Shown piece by piece: positions 8,309 to 16,944 of a DNA stretch of 64,000 nucleotides. A program made the position numbers and the translations under genes. The notes under the pieces are model-generated. The model ran no database searches, had not been told where the DNA came from, and was given only the letters and a program-made list of their open reading frames with translations. The DNA is taken from positions 1 to 64,000 of the forward strand of contig CALXPQ010000006.1 of NCBI GenBank assembly GCA_944390485.1. Direction: 5' to 3'. Positions within the stretch are counted from its first letter, which is position 1, and the number at the start of each line of letters is the position of its first letter. Source of the stretch: Veillonellales bacterium (lineage in GTDB: Bacteria > Bacillota > Negativicutes > Veillonellales > Dialisteraceae).

Positions 8309-9643
8309 CTATACGCCTTCCCGGTGCCGCCGCTCGATGAAGAAGAGCCGGGCCGCCAGCGCCAGCGCCGAGCAGCCCACGCCGATGTCGAGGCCCTGCC
8401 AGTACGAGATCGCCCCGTGGCCGCAGAGATGGTCCAGCGCGAGCCCCGCGGGGAAGCACACGCCCCAGTAGGCGGCCATCATGAGCATGAACGGCACCTT
8501 CGCGTCCTTATACCCGCGGAGGATGCCCTGAATGGGCGCGGCCACCGCGTCGAAGCACTGCCAGCCCGCGCAGTACACGAGGAAGAGCCCCGCCGCCTGA
8601 GCGACGCCCGCGTCCTCCGTGTAGATGCCCGCGATGGGCCCGCGGAGCGCCACCGTCGCCGCCGCGGTGAGGCACGCGCAGAACACCGCCCAGCCGAGCC
8701 CCGCCCGGCGGAACGTACGCGCCCGATCGTACCGGCCCGCGCCGACTTCCACGCCCGTCACGATGGTGAGCGCCATGGAGCACGACAGGGGCAGCATGTA
8801 GATGACGCCGGAGAAATTCATCGCCGCCTGATGGGCCGCGAGCACCTCCGTGCCGAACCGCGCCACGAAGATGACGATGAAGCCGAAGAGGCTCGACTCC
8901 ATGAACATGCCGAGGCCGTTCGGCACGCCGATGCCGAGGAATTCCCGCCACACGGAGAGCCGCGTGCGGAAACTCCCGAAGACCGCCCGCCCGCGGAAGC
9001 GCCGGTCATGGAAGACCACCGCCAGGAAGAGCGCCAGCAGGATGACGTACGTGAGGAGCGTGGCGATGCCCGCGCCGATGCCGCCCATGCGCGGCACGCC
9101 CCAGTGCCCGAAGATGAAGAGCCAGTTCAGGGCGCCGTCGATGGGCAGGCCCAGCAGGAAAAGCCGCATGGAGATGGCCGTGCCGCCCACCGTGTCCGTG
9201 AGGCTCCGGAGCACCATCACCGGCGTCTCGAAGAAGACCGCCGCCGCCATGGCGAGGAGATAATACCGGGCGATGCGCTCCACGTCCGGCTCGAGCTGCA
9301 TCCCGCCGAGCACCGCGTCGATCCCGAGCGCATACGCCCCCGCGAAGAGGAGCGCCAGCACGAAGCCCACATAGAGCCCCGTGCGCACCACCTCGGGGAT
9401 CTCCTCCGGCTGCTTCCGGCCGAGGAGCTGGGCGATCATGGGCGTGGCCGCGGCGAGCACCCCCGTCGTCGCCACGAGGATGGGCATGAAGAGGCTCGCC
9501 CCGACGGAGACGCCCGCCAGGTCCGCCCGGCCCGCGTGGCCCGACATGGCCGTGTCGAGGAAATTCATCCCCACCGTGGAGAGCTGCGCTACGAGGATGG
9601 GCAGCATCACTGCGATGAGTTTTTTCAGCGCCGAAAAAGTCAT
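8309..9643 (-). CDS. MATE family efflux transporter (NorM-like)
   Basis: 444 residues with about twelve hydrophobic segments in two similar halves, the MATE plan. Typical pieces are the N-terminal LPILVAQL...MNFLDTAMSGHAG and, in the middle, GLPIDGALNWLFIFG. Family members export cationic drugs and dyes in exchange for Na+ or H+. Start ATG 9643 is taken because AAGGAGG lies just upstream; the frame begins nine codons earlier without such a site. It stands alone between two terminators, so it is probably not cotranscribed with the aldolase gene behind it. Confidence 0.9.
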   Translation of the reverse strand: MTFSALKKLIAVMLPILVAQLSTVGMNFLDTAMSGHAGRADLAGVSVGASLFMPILVATTGVLAAATPMIAQLLGRKQPEEIPEVVRTGLYVGFVLALLFAGAYALGIDAVLGGMQLEPDVERIARYYLLAMAAAVFFETPVMVLRSLTDTVGGTAISMRLFLLGLPIDGALNWLFIFGHWGVPRMGGIGAGIATLLTYVILLALFLAVVFHDRRFRGRAVFGSFRTRLSVWREFLGIGVPNGLGMFMESSLFGFIVIFVARFGTEVLAAHQAAMNFSGVIYMLPLSCSMALTIVTGVEVGAGRYDRARTFRRAGLGWAVFCACLTAAATVALRGPIAGIYTEDAGVAQAAGLFLVYCAGWQCFDAVAAPIQGILRGYKDAKVPFMLMMAAYWGVCFPAGLALDHLCGHGAISYWQGLDIGVGCSALALAARLFFIERRHREGV

Positions 9644-9670
9644 GGCGCCTCCTTTCCGCAAAAAAGGCAA

Positions 9671-9692
9671 AAGAAAAAGGCGTCGCCGCCTC
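9671..9692 (-). terminator. Terminator of the transaldolase-like gene
   Basis: Short minus-strand hairpin AGGCG-GCGA-CGCCT followed by TTTTTC, 16 bases after the stop. Confidence 0.7.
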
Positions 9693-9707
9693 TCTCCTTC
9701 CCGTTCC

Positions 9708-10355
9708 TTATTTCTGCTGCGCCGCCGCCCAGTCCGCTTTGAACCGCGCGATGCCGGAATCGGTGAGCGGATGCTTCATCGCGTCCATGAGCACTTGATA
9801 CGGGACCGTGGCGATATCCGCGCCGGCGAGCGCGCACTCCGTGATGTGCTGCGGCTTGCGGATGGACGCGGCGATGATCTTCGTCTCGATGCCGTGCTGG
9901 CTGAAGATGTCCGCGATCGTCTGGATGAGCTCCACGCCGTCCCAGCCGATGTCGTCGATGCGGCCCACGAAGGGACTCACGTACGTCGCGCCGGCCCGCG
10001 CCGCGAGAAGCGCCTGATTCGCGGAGAAGACGAGCGTCACGTTCGTGGGGATGCCCTGCTTCGACAGGACGGACACGGCCTTCATGCCCTCCGGCGTCAT
10101 GGGGATCTTCACCACGATGTGGCTGCCGAGCTTCACCAGCTCCTGTGCCTCGGCCACCATGCCCTCCGCGTCGTCGGAGAGGACCTCCGCGCTGACCGGA
10201 CCGTCTACGAAGGAGGAGATCTCCCGGATCACTTCGTGGAAATCGCGCCCTTCCTTCGCCACCAGAGACGGATTCGTCGTCACGCCGGCGATGAATCCCA
10301 TGTCATAGGCTTTGCGGATAGCCTCCACATCGGCGGTATCGATAAAAAATTCCAT
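9708..10355 (-). CDS. Transaldolase-like fructose-6-phosphate aldolase
   Basis: 215 residues, the size of the short transaldolase/FSA group (TalC, MipB). The Schiff-base lysine is K83 in VVKIPMT; D6 in FIDTAD, the TTNPS motif (26-30) and the SPFVGRIDD segment are all present. Enzymes of this group either move a dihydroxyacetone unit between sugar phosphates in the non-oxidative pentose phosphate pathway or cleave fructose 6-phosphate; sequence alone does not decide which. AAGGAAG precedes ATG 10355. It is divergent from a LysR regulator gene, which could control it. Confidence 0.9.
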   Translation of the reverse strand: MEFFIDTADVEAIRKAYDMGFIAGVTTNPSLVAKEGRDFHEVIREISSFVDGPVSAEVLSDDAEGMVAEAQELVKLGSHIVVKIPMTPEGMKAVSVLSKQGIPTNVTLVFSANQALLAARAGATYVSPFVGRIDDIGWDGVELIQTIADIFSQHGIETKIIAASIRKPQHITECALAGADIATVPYQVLMDAMKHPLTDSGIARFKADWAAAQQK

Positions 10356-10422
10356 GTTTCCTGCTTCCTTTCCATGGGGCAGCCGAAGGCCTCCCCTTGA
10401 TTGATAAAATATACAACACTAT

Positions 10423-10451
10423 TATTTACCATGCCGCCGAAAGATTGTCAA
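10423..10451 (-). promoter_or_regulatory. Promoter of the transaldolase-like gene
   Basis: A perfect TTGACA (10446-10451) with a weak TAAATA (10423-10428) 17 bases away, about 70 bases before the start codon. A weak -10 is what one expects of a promoter needing an activator, such as the divergent LysR protein. Confidence 0.5.
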
Positions 10452-10474
10452 ATCAGACAGCCCTCCCCATAGCG

Positions 10475-10503
10475 TTGACGGTATGGAGGCCATGTCTTAT
10501 AAT
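10475..10503 (+). promoter_or_regulatory. Promoter of the LysR regulator gene
   Basis: TTGACG (10475-10480) and TATAAT (10498-10503) with 17 bases between them. It runs back to back with the aldolase promoter; the two -35 boxes are 23 bases apart. Confidence 0.8.
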
Positions 10504-10553
10504 GTCTCCATTATAAAAGTACCGTTGGTTGCGTCAATGATAGAGAGGAACCT

Positions 10554-11456
10554 ATGAAACCCACCCTGCTCGCCCTGTCCTATTTCCAGAAGACCGCGGA
10601 GAAACAGCACCTCACCCGCGTGGCGGAAGAGCTGCACATCTCCCAGCCGTCCCTGTCCCGCACGATCAAGACGCTGGAGAACGACCTCGGCGTGCCCCTC
10701 TTCGAGCGGAGCGGCCGGAACATCGTCCTCACGCGGTACGGCGAGATCCTGCTGCGCCACACGGACCGCATCATGGACGAGCTCCGCGCCGCCGAGCGGG
10801 AGATTGAAGAAATGAAAGGCGCCCAGCAGACCACGGTGTCCTTCTCCCTCTTCGCCGCGTCGAAGCTCATCCCGGGCTTCCTCATGGGCTTCCGCCAGCT
10901 CCATCCCCACGTCCATCTGGAGATCCTCCAGCAGAAGATCGACCACACGAAGAAGCAGGGCAACGGCGTGGACCTGTCCCTCTTCTCCTCCATCAATCCC
11001 ATGGAGAACGAATACTGCACCACCCTCATGGAAGAAGAGATCCTCCTCGCCATGCCGGACACGGACCCCCACGCCCGGATGCCCTCGGTGAAGCTGAAAG
11101 ATTTCGCCGAGGCGGGCTTCATCCTCCTCCAGACGGGAAAGAGCCTCCGCGCCATCACCGACGTGTACTGCCACGCCGCGGGCTTCACGCCGCGCATCTC
11201 CCTCGAGAGCGACAGCCCGGACACGGTGCGCGAATTCATCCGCGCCGGCCTGGGCATCTCCTTCGTGCCGAAGATCACCTGGCACGGCGTCTCCAGCAGC
11301 CATGTGGCGCTCGTGCCCATCTCGACGCCCATCTGCCGGCGGAGCATCATCCTCTCCTGGCGGGCGGACATCGACGAGTCGCCGTCGGCGGTGCTCCTCC
11401 GGGACTACATGATCCAGAACTTTGCCCGCTACGCCTACGCGCAGGCCGAGGCGTGA
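10554..11456 (+). CDS. LysR-family transcriptional regulator
   Basis: 300 residues. The winged helix-turn-helix covers residues 1-60 (VAEELHISQPSLSRTIKTLE is the core) and a periplasmic-binding-protein-like ligand domain follows from about residue 90. LysR proteins usually activate a divergent gene in answer to a small metabolite, so the adjacent aldolase gene is the natural target. AGAGGAA lies before ATG 10554. The ligand is unknown. Confidence 0.92.
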   Translation: MKPTLLALSYFQKTAEKQHLTRVAEELHISQPSLSRTIKTLENDLGVPLFERSGRNIVLTRYGEILLRHTDRIMDELRAAEREIEEMKGAQQTTVSFSLFAASKLIPGFLMGFRQLHPHVHLEILQQKIDHTKKQGNGVDLSLFSSINPMENEYCTTLMEEEILLAMPDTDPHARMPSVKLKDFAEAGFILLQTGKSLRAITDVYCHAAGFTPRISLESDSPDTVREFIRAGLGISFVPKITWHGVSSSHVALVPISTPICRRSIILSWRADIDESPSAVLLRDYMIQNFARYAYAQAEA

Positions 11457-11462
11457 CCCCGT

Positions 11463-11485
11463 CCCTCCTCCCGGAGGGATTTTTT
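11463..11485 (+). terminator. Terminator of the LysR gene
   Basis: CCCTCC-TCCC-GGAGGG followed by ATTTTTT, seven bases after the stop. Confidence 0.85.
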
Positions 11486-12085
11486 CGCATCCCTGCCTTT
11501 TGTATGCCGGACTTTTGTATGGGCACCTCTGTTCACACCTATCTTCCATGCGGCTTTTCCGGACCGCTCTTCCCCGGCGGCCCGCGCCCGACCGAACCGG
11601 AAAAGCGGTCCGGAGAACGCGCCCGGTTTCCCTATGCGGTGAAAATGCGCCGTCCGAAAGAATAAATTTCCTGAGTATCACAAAATTTTATTGAAATGTT
11701 ATCTATTCTTTTTATGTATTTCTATTTTTGCCGGCAGAAAATTCCATCAGAAAACAATCTATAATTAAGTTTGCTTTTCACATATCGTGCATGCCTAAAA
11801 GTCTGTGAATCCGGGCAATTCCGCCCTTTTCCGGCCCTCTGGGATGCCCTCCGCCGGTCTCTCCCGGCCCCCTCCGCCGGACTTTCGTATGCTCATTCCA
11901 TATGACAATATCTTTTGTCTCTTGAACAGGCTTCATTACAATTTATGAGAATTTGTAATTTTCGCCATTTTCTGCTATCTTATAGCAATAAATGGTATGT
12001 TATATTGTGAAAATACCCAAGCAGGATAAACCGATAGGAGAATAAAGCTGCCGGTATTTTCCGGGTGTTAAAGAAGGAGACCCTT
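11486..12085 (+). other. Long AT-rich upstream region of the XRE regulator
   Basis: About 600 bases without a credible gene, unusually AT-rich in two blocks (about 11660-11780 and 11900-12060) within a GC-rich genome. It holds an inverted repeat ATTACAA...TTGTAAT (11935-11941 and 11953-11959, 11 bases apart) that could be a regulator site, and several loose -10-like elements near 11980-12010. I see no convincing promoter pair and no RNA motif that I recognise. Confidence 0.4.
11506..11891. repeat. Pair of 16-bp direct repeats flanking about 350 bases
   Basis: GCCGGACTTTTGTATG at 11506-11521 and GCCGGACTTTCGTATG at 11876-11891 differ in one base. An extra half copy, CTTTTGTATG, sits at 11497-11506. 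The enclosed stretch has no gene. Confidence 0.5.
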
Positions 12086-12493
12086 ATGAATTTAGGAATG
12101 AGAATTCGTCAGTTCCGCAACATGGCAGGACTCAGCCAGGAGAAACTTGCATGGAAAGCGGGCATCGCTCCGGCATTCCTCGGGCAGCTGGAACGCGGCC
12201 TGAAAAGCCCGACCGTAAAGACTCTGGAAAAGCTCACCCGCGCCCTCGGCATCCCGATGGCTGAACTTTTCTCCGGCCCGGTGGACCTGTCCGATGAAAA
12301 AGACACGGCCATCAAACAGATCGTATACCAGATCCGCGATCTGCCTGTAGAAAGCATCCAGAACCTGTCTGTCATCATCCAGCAGGTGCGCGAGATGGCA
12401 GCCCGACCGCTGCCCACGGCGTCCCCCGCAGGGGAAGAAGCCCAGCCGGAAGAAAAACCGGCCGAAGCAGCCGAACAGCCCGCGCAGCAGTAA
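12086..12493 (+). CDS. XRE-family helix-turn-helix regulator
   Basis: 135 residues. The DNA-binding domain fills residues 1-62 (IRQFRNMAGLSQEKLAWKAG, then LGQLERGLKSPT). A middle part of about 40 residues may serve dimerisation, and the last 30 residues are a P/A/E tail of low complexity. AAGGAG at 12073 sets the start at ATG 12086 rather than seven codons earlier. The gene stands alone with a long AT-rich upstream region containing an inverted repeat, which would suit self-regulation. The target is unknown. Confidence 0.85.
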   Translation: MNLGMRIRQFRNMAGLSQEKLAWKAGIAPAFLGQLERGLKSPTVKTLEKLTRALGIPMAELFSGPVDLSDEKDTAIKQIVYQIRDLPVESIQNLSVIIQQVREMAARPLPTASPAGEEAQPEEKPAEAAEQPAQQ

Positions 12494-12510
12494 TGCCCGA
12501 ACGCTCCGGC

Positions 12511-12537
12511 ATCCGTCCCTCCGGGGACGGATTTTTG
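12511..12537 (+). terminator. Terminator of the XRE gene
   Basis: ATCCGTCC/GGACGGAT stem with a six-base loop and TTTTTG, 17 bases after the stop. Confidence 0.85.
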
Positions 12538-12788
12538 CTTGTCCGGAACTGCATCCCCGTTCTGCGGCCGTGCCCCGCAGGCGGTCGCGCCGCAGGCAAA
12601 GGTGTTGACCTGCAGGCCCGTTTCAATACCGTACCATTCCCTGCCTGCCATGCGCAGGAAGGCGGCCGGCCGGCCCATGAGCGGGCCGCCGCTTTCGCTC
12701 TTCTGATCCCCTTGCTCCTGAAAAAGACAGCCTCCTTGCCGCCGAGATGTCCCGCGGCCGGGCGGCTGTCTTTTTTTGCGCACAGGAA
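12538..12788. other. Intergenic region with a spare hairpin
   Basis: No gene is seen. At 12721-12778 AAAAAGACAGCC and GGCTGTCTTTTTTT bracket a GC-rich interior and form a bidirectional terminator-like hairpin that belongs to no gene in either direction. It may be the remnant of a lost gene or of a small transcript. Confidence 0.4.
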
Positions 12789-12820
12789 AACGCCCCGCAT
12801 CTTGTATGATGCGGGGCGTT
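12789..12820 (-). terminator. Terminator of livHMGF
   Basis: Minus-strand CGCCCCGCATC/GATGCGGGGCG hairpin followed by GTTTTCC, about 30 bases after the livF stop. Confidence 0.8.
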
Positions 12821-12849
12821 TCTGTATGGGATTCAGCAGCTTGGTTGTG

Positions 12850-13562
<713 letters not shown>

Positions 13563-13563
<1 letters not shown>

Positions 13564-14327
13564 TATTCGTCCTCCTTCCCGAGATACGCTTCGATGACGG
13601 CGGGGTTGTTCTGTACGTCCGCCGGAGCCCCTTCGGCGAGCATGCGCCCGAAGTTGACCACGATGAGGCGGTTGCACAGGGTCATCACCAGATTCATGTC
13701 GTGTTCGATGAGGATGATGGTGATGCCGAACTGGTCGCGGATGCCGCGGATCAGGTCGATGAGGGCCGCAGTCTCGCTGTCGTTCATACCGGCGGCCGGT
13801 TCATCCAGCAGGATGATCTGCGGATGCGCGGCCATGGCGCGGGCGATCTCCAGCTTGCGCTGCTTGCCGTAGGGCAGCTCGGTGGCGAGATGGTCCGCCA
13901 CGTCGTCGAGCCCGACGTACTGCAGGAGCTTGTGCGCTTCCTCCACGGCTTCCGCTTCTTCCTTCTTCATGGAGGCGGTGTGGAGGAGGCTCCCGAGGAG
14001 GCCGGTCTTCATGCGGCAGTGATGCCCCACGAGGATGTGCTCCAGCACGGTCATGTTCGCGAAGAGGCGGATGTTCTGGAACGTGCGGGCGATGCCGCCG
14101 TCGATGATCTCGAAGGTCTTCTTCCCGCAGATGGACTGGCCGTTGAAGAGGACGTCCCCGGAGGTCACCGGATAGACGCCGGTGATCATGTTGAAGATGG
14201 TAGTCTTGCCGGCGCCGTTCGGCCCGATGATGCCGAAGATGTCCCCCTTCTCCACCTGGAAGGAGATGTCGGAGAGGGCGGTGATGCCGCCGAATTTTTT
14301 GACGACGTTCTTTAATTCAAGAAGCAC
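13563..14327 (-). CDS. livG: Branched-chain amino-acid ABC transporter, ATPase LivG
   Basis: 254 residues, second ATPase of the Liv system. It shows GPNGAGKTT (Walker A), the LivG-specific long insert between Walker A and the signature (ARTFQNIRLFANMTVLEHI), a divergent signature around LPYGKQRKLEIARA, and ILLDEPAAGM (Walker B). The start codon is GTG at 14327, with AGGAGG nine bases before it and only two bases after the livM stop; it overlaps livF by one base. Confidence 0.95.
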
Positions 14328-14329
14328 GG

Positions 14330-15277
14330 TCAGTTGCCTCCTTTCGGGGATTTCTTCAGACGGCGGGCGATGTACTTCACCGCGTCATAGGACAGGATGC
14401 CGTCCGGGCGGAAGCCCATGAGCGCCACCAGCATGAGGCCGTAGATGATGTCGCGGTATTCGGACATGGCGCGGAGGGATTCCGGCACGATGGTGAGGAC
14501 GGTCGCCCCGAGGAGCGGGCCCCACATGACGTTGCTGCCGCCGAATACGGTGTAGAGCAGCATGTCCACGACTTTGTGCCACGTGAAGTCGGTCGGGCTG
14601 ATGAAGTAGGTGGCGTGCGCGTAGAGCGCCCCGGCCACGCCGGCGAAGAAGGCGCTGAAGAGGAACGCCATCATTTTGTAGTACACCACGTTGATGCCGG
14701 AGAGGGACGCGGCGTATTCGTCCGCCTTGATGGCGGCGAAGGCGCGGCCCACGCGGGAGTGTTCCAGTTTGTACCAGAAGAAGAAGATCAGCACCACGAG
14801 GATGAGAAGGGCGATGCACATGAGGAGCTGCCCTGCGGTCTGGGAATCGAGGCCGAGCGCGTCGATGAGGCCCAGGTCGCTCGCGTAGTCAGAGAGCGAG
14901 CTCGCCATGGACGGGATGCCCGAGAGGCCGAGCGCGCCGTTCGTGATCTTCATATTGAGGGCGATGACGCGCACCACTTCGCCGAAGCCGAGCGTCGCGA
15001 TGGCCAGGTACAGGCCGCGGAGCCGGATGGTGGGGATGCCGATGATGAGGGCCACCGCCGCCGCGACGATGCCGCCGCAGAGGATGGAGAGGGGCATGGG
15101 CACGTCCAGCTTCATCGCGAGGATGGCCGAAGTGTACGCGCCGAAGCTCATGAAGCCCGCGTTGCCCAGAGAGACCAGCCCGGTGCACAGCGTCATGTAG
15201 ATGGTGAGCGCCAGGATGATGTTGATGCAGATGAACACAAAGACCTGCAGAAAGTAACCATTGAGCAATTCTTCCAT
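14330..15277 (-). CDS. livM: Branched-chain amino-acid ABC transporter, permease LivM
   Basis: 315 residues with about nine hydrophobic segments. Recognised by the LivM pattern LVSLGNAGFMSFGAYTSAI near residue 35, IATLGFGEVVRVI near 95, and GRAFAAIKADEYAASLSGI near 180, the cytoplasmic loop that touches the ATPases. It forms the membrane channel with LivH. Its ATG overlaps the livH stop by one base (TAATG). Confidence 0.95.
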   Translation of the reverse strand: MEELLNGYFLQVFVFICINIILALTIYMTLCTGLVSLGNAGFMSFGAYTSAILAMKLDVPMPLSILCGGIVAAAVALIIGIPTIRLRGLYLAIATLGFGEVVRVIALNMKITNGALGLSGIPSMASSLSDYASDLGLIDALGLDSQTAGQLLMCIALLILVVLIFFFWYKLEHSRVGRAFAAIKADEYAASLSGINVVYYKMMAFLFSAFFAGVAGALYAHATYFISPTDFTWHKVVDMLLYTVFGGSNVMWGPLLGATVLTIVPESLRAMSEYRDIIYGLMLVALMGFRPDGILSYDAVKYIARRLKKSPKGGN

Positions 15278-16164
15278 TACGGTCTTCCTCCTTTCCCAGC
15301 CTTAGAGAACAATCCTTCCGGCCGGAGGAAAAGGATCAGGATGATGAGGCCGAAGGCGACGGCGTCGCGGTAGGTGGACGCCCCGTAGGCGACGCTGAAG
15401 ACTTCCGCGATGCCCAGGATGAATCCGCCCGCCATGGCGCCTTCCACATTGCCCAGGCCCCCCATGATGAGGACGGCCAGGCCCTTGAAGCCCATCGCCG
15501 TGCCCATGGTCGGCTCGATCGCGTTGAAGGAGAGGCCGATGAGGACGCCCGCCGCCGCGCCGAGGGCCGACGCGAGCATGACGGTGAAGGTGATGATGAG
15601 GCCCGTATTGATGCCGAGGAGACCGGCGGTCTCGATATTTTCCGAAGTGGCGCGCACCGCCTTGCCGATCTTCGTCTTATTCAGCATGAGCGCGAGGAGC
15701 ACCATGAGGACGACCGCCGTGCCGAGGCTGACGATCTGGATGCCGGAGATCTTGAAGGCGCCCATGTCCATGAGCTCGCTGCTGATGGTGGACGGGAAGG
15801 ATCTCGTCTGCGGGCCCCACACGAGGAGCGCCACGCTCTCGAGGAAGATCGACACGCCGATGGTGCTGATGAGCGGAGCCAGATGGGTGACTTTGCGGCG
15901 GCGCAGCGGACGCAGCGCAAAGAGCTCCAGTAAATACCCGAGGACCGCCCCGCCGATCATCGCGCCGATGAGCGCCGGGAAGATCCCCATGCCAGCCTCT
16001 GTGACGAGCAGGAGCCCGATGTACGCGCCCACCATGAAGATGCCGCCGTGCGCCATGTTGACGATGTTCAGCACGCCGAAGACCAGCGTGTAGCCGATGG
16101 CGATGACCGCGTAGGCGCTGCCCAGAGTCAAACCGTTGATAAGCTGCTGAGAAAACACGTTCAT
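15277..16164 (-). CDS. livH: Branched-chain amino-acid ABC transporter, permease LivH
   Basis: 295 residues with about eight hydrophobic segments; the N-terminus QQLINGLTLGSAYAVIAIGYTL... and NMAHGGIFMVGAY are the LivH signature, and AVRATSENIETAGLLGI is the ATPase-coupling loop. It is the first gene of livHMGF and is preceded by a 500-base leader holding two T-box sensors. The gene for the binding protein (livJ) lies just upstream on the same strand but has its own promoter and T-box. Confidence 0.95.
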   Translation of the reverse strand: MNVFSQQLINGLTLGSAYAVIAIGYTLVFGVLNIVNMAHGGIFMVGAYIGLLLVTEAGMGIFPALIGAMIGGAVLGYLLELFALRPLRRRKVTHLAPLISTIGVSIFLESVALLVWGPQTRSFPSTISSELMDMGAFKISGIQIVSLGTAVVLMVLLALMLNKTKIGKAVRATSENIETAGLLGINTGLIITFTVMLASALGAAAGVLIGLSFNAIEPTMGTAMGFKGLAVLIMGGLGNVEGAMAGGFILGIAEVFSVAYGASTYRDAVAFGLIILILFLRPEGLFSKAGKGGRP

Positions 16165-16260
16165 TTCCCTTTCTTTGAATCACCGGCACTTCTTCTGCGC
16201 TGCGCACCTCCCGTGCCGCTGGGATGTGCGCCCGGCCCCTGCCGGAACGGATACCGATGA

Positions 16261-16756
16261 AAAAGCCCCTGCCGCAGTCTCCGCCGATGACTGTGACAGG
16301 GGCGCTTCCGCGCGGTACCACCCTATTTTTTGCTCTCGGGAAACGCGTACCGGGGCGGTCTCCTTCCATAAAAAATCCCCTACCTGCATGCGCAGATAGG
16401 GGCGTTTGACGCGGTACCACCCTACATTATACTTTGTTTCCGATCCGTAACGAGGATTCACGCCTTTCCTTACTCCATTCAGGAAAGGAGCTCCCGAGTG
16501 ATATATTGGGAATACGGAATGCGCCGTCTTGCACCGCCCGCCGGCTCTCTGCAGTCATGGACCGTCTTCCTTTTTGCTCTCGATCATAGCCTGTGCGCCT
16601 GATAACGGAGGCAGCGCCGGCAGATACTCGATTTCCCCGCCGGGACTCCCAGGTGAGCTTGCGTCCCGCTGCCCGCCGGCTTCCACCAGCCGCCGGCTCT
16701 CTGTGCCGCGTGACAGGGCGCTTTTCCCTGATCTTCGTCTTTCTGATTCGGTTATA
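16261..16756 (-). promoter_or_regulatory. Double-sensor (Leu + Ile) T-box leader of livHMGF with two terminator modules
   Basis: On the minus strand two complete sensor parts stand in a row. Sensor 1 has a GAAGATCAG GA-motif near 16735, the apical AGAGAGCC, specifier CUC (16655-16657, Leu) and a Stem II S-turn (GGAA/AGTA) near 16625. Sensor 2 has ATGATCGAGAG near 16585, AGAGAGCC again, specifier AUC (16500-16502, Ile) and an S-turn (TGAA/AGTA) near 16475. No T-box motif lies between them. Then follow AGGGTGGTACCGCG at 16410-16423 with terminator 16370-16403, and a second copy at 16311-16324 with terminator 16261-16303. Specifiers were placed by aligning the closing GGGAGC segment with the leucine leader. 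Confidence 0.85.
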
Positions 16757-16762
16757 TCGTAT

Positions 16763-16790
16763 ATTATACAAATTTTGCAGGGCCTGTCAA
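16763..16790 (-). promoter_or_regulatory. Promoter of livHMGF
   Basis: TTGACA (16785-16790) and TATAAT (16763-16768) on the minus strand, 16 bases apart, immediately before the double T-box leader. Confidence 0.85.
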
Positions 16791-16944
16791 TATACATCTG
16801 CGCTTTGCCGCGGGAAACCGCCCGCCGCACCGGTCTTTTTCCTGCGCCGCCCGGCCGCCTCCCGTCCGCACGATCAGCGGAAGTCGGGAGACACATTCCG
16901 GGGCGCGCCCCGCTCCGGGGACGCTTATCGGCGAAAAGGCTGCC
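16791..16944. other. Spacer between livJ and the livH promoter
   Basis: GC-rich spacer of about 150 bases. No clear T-tailed terminator is visible after livJ, so some livJ transcripts could run on into the livH leader. Confidence 0.4.
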
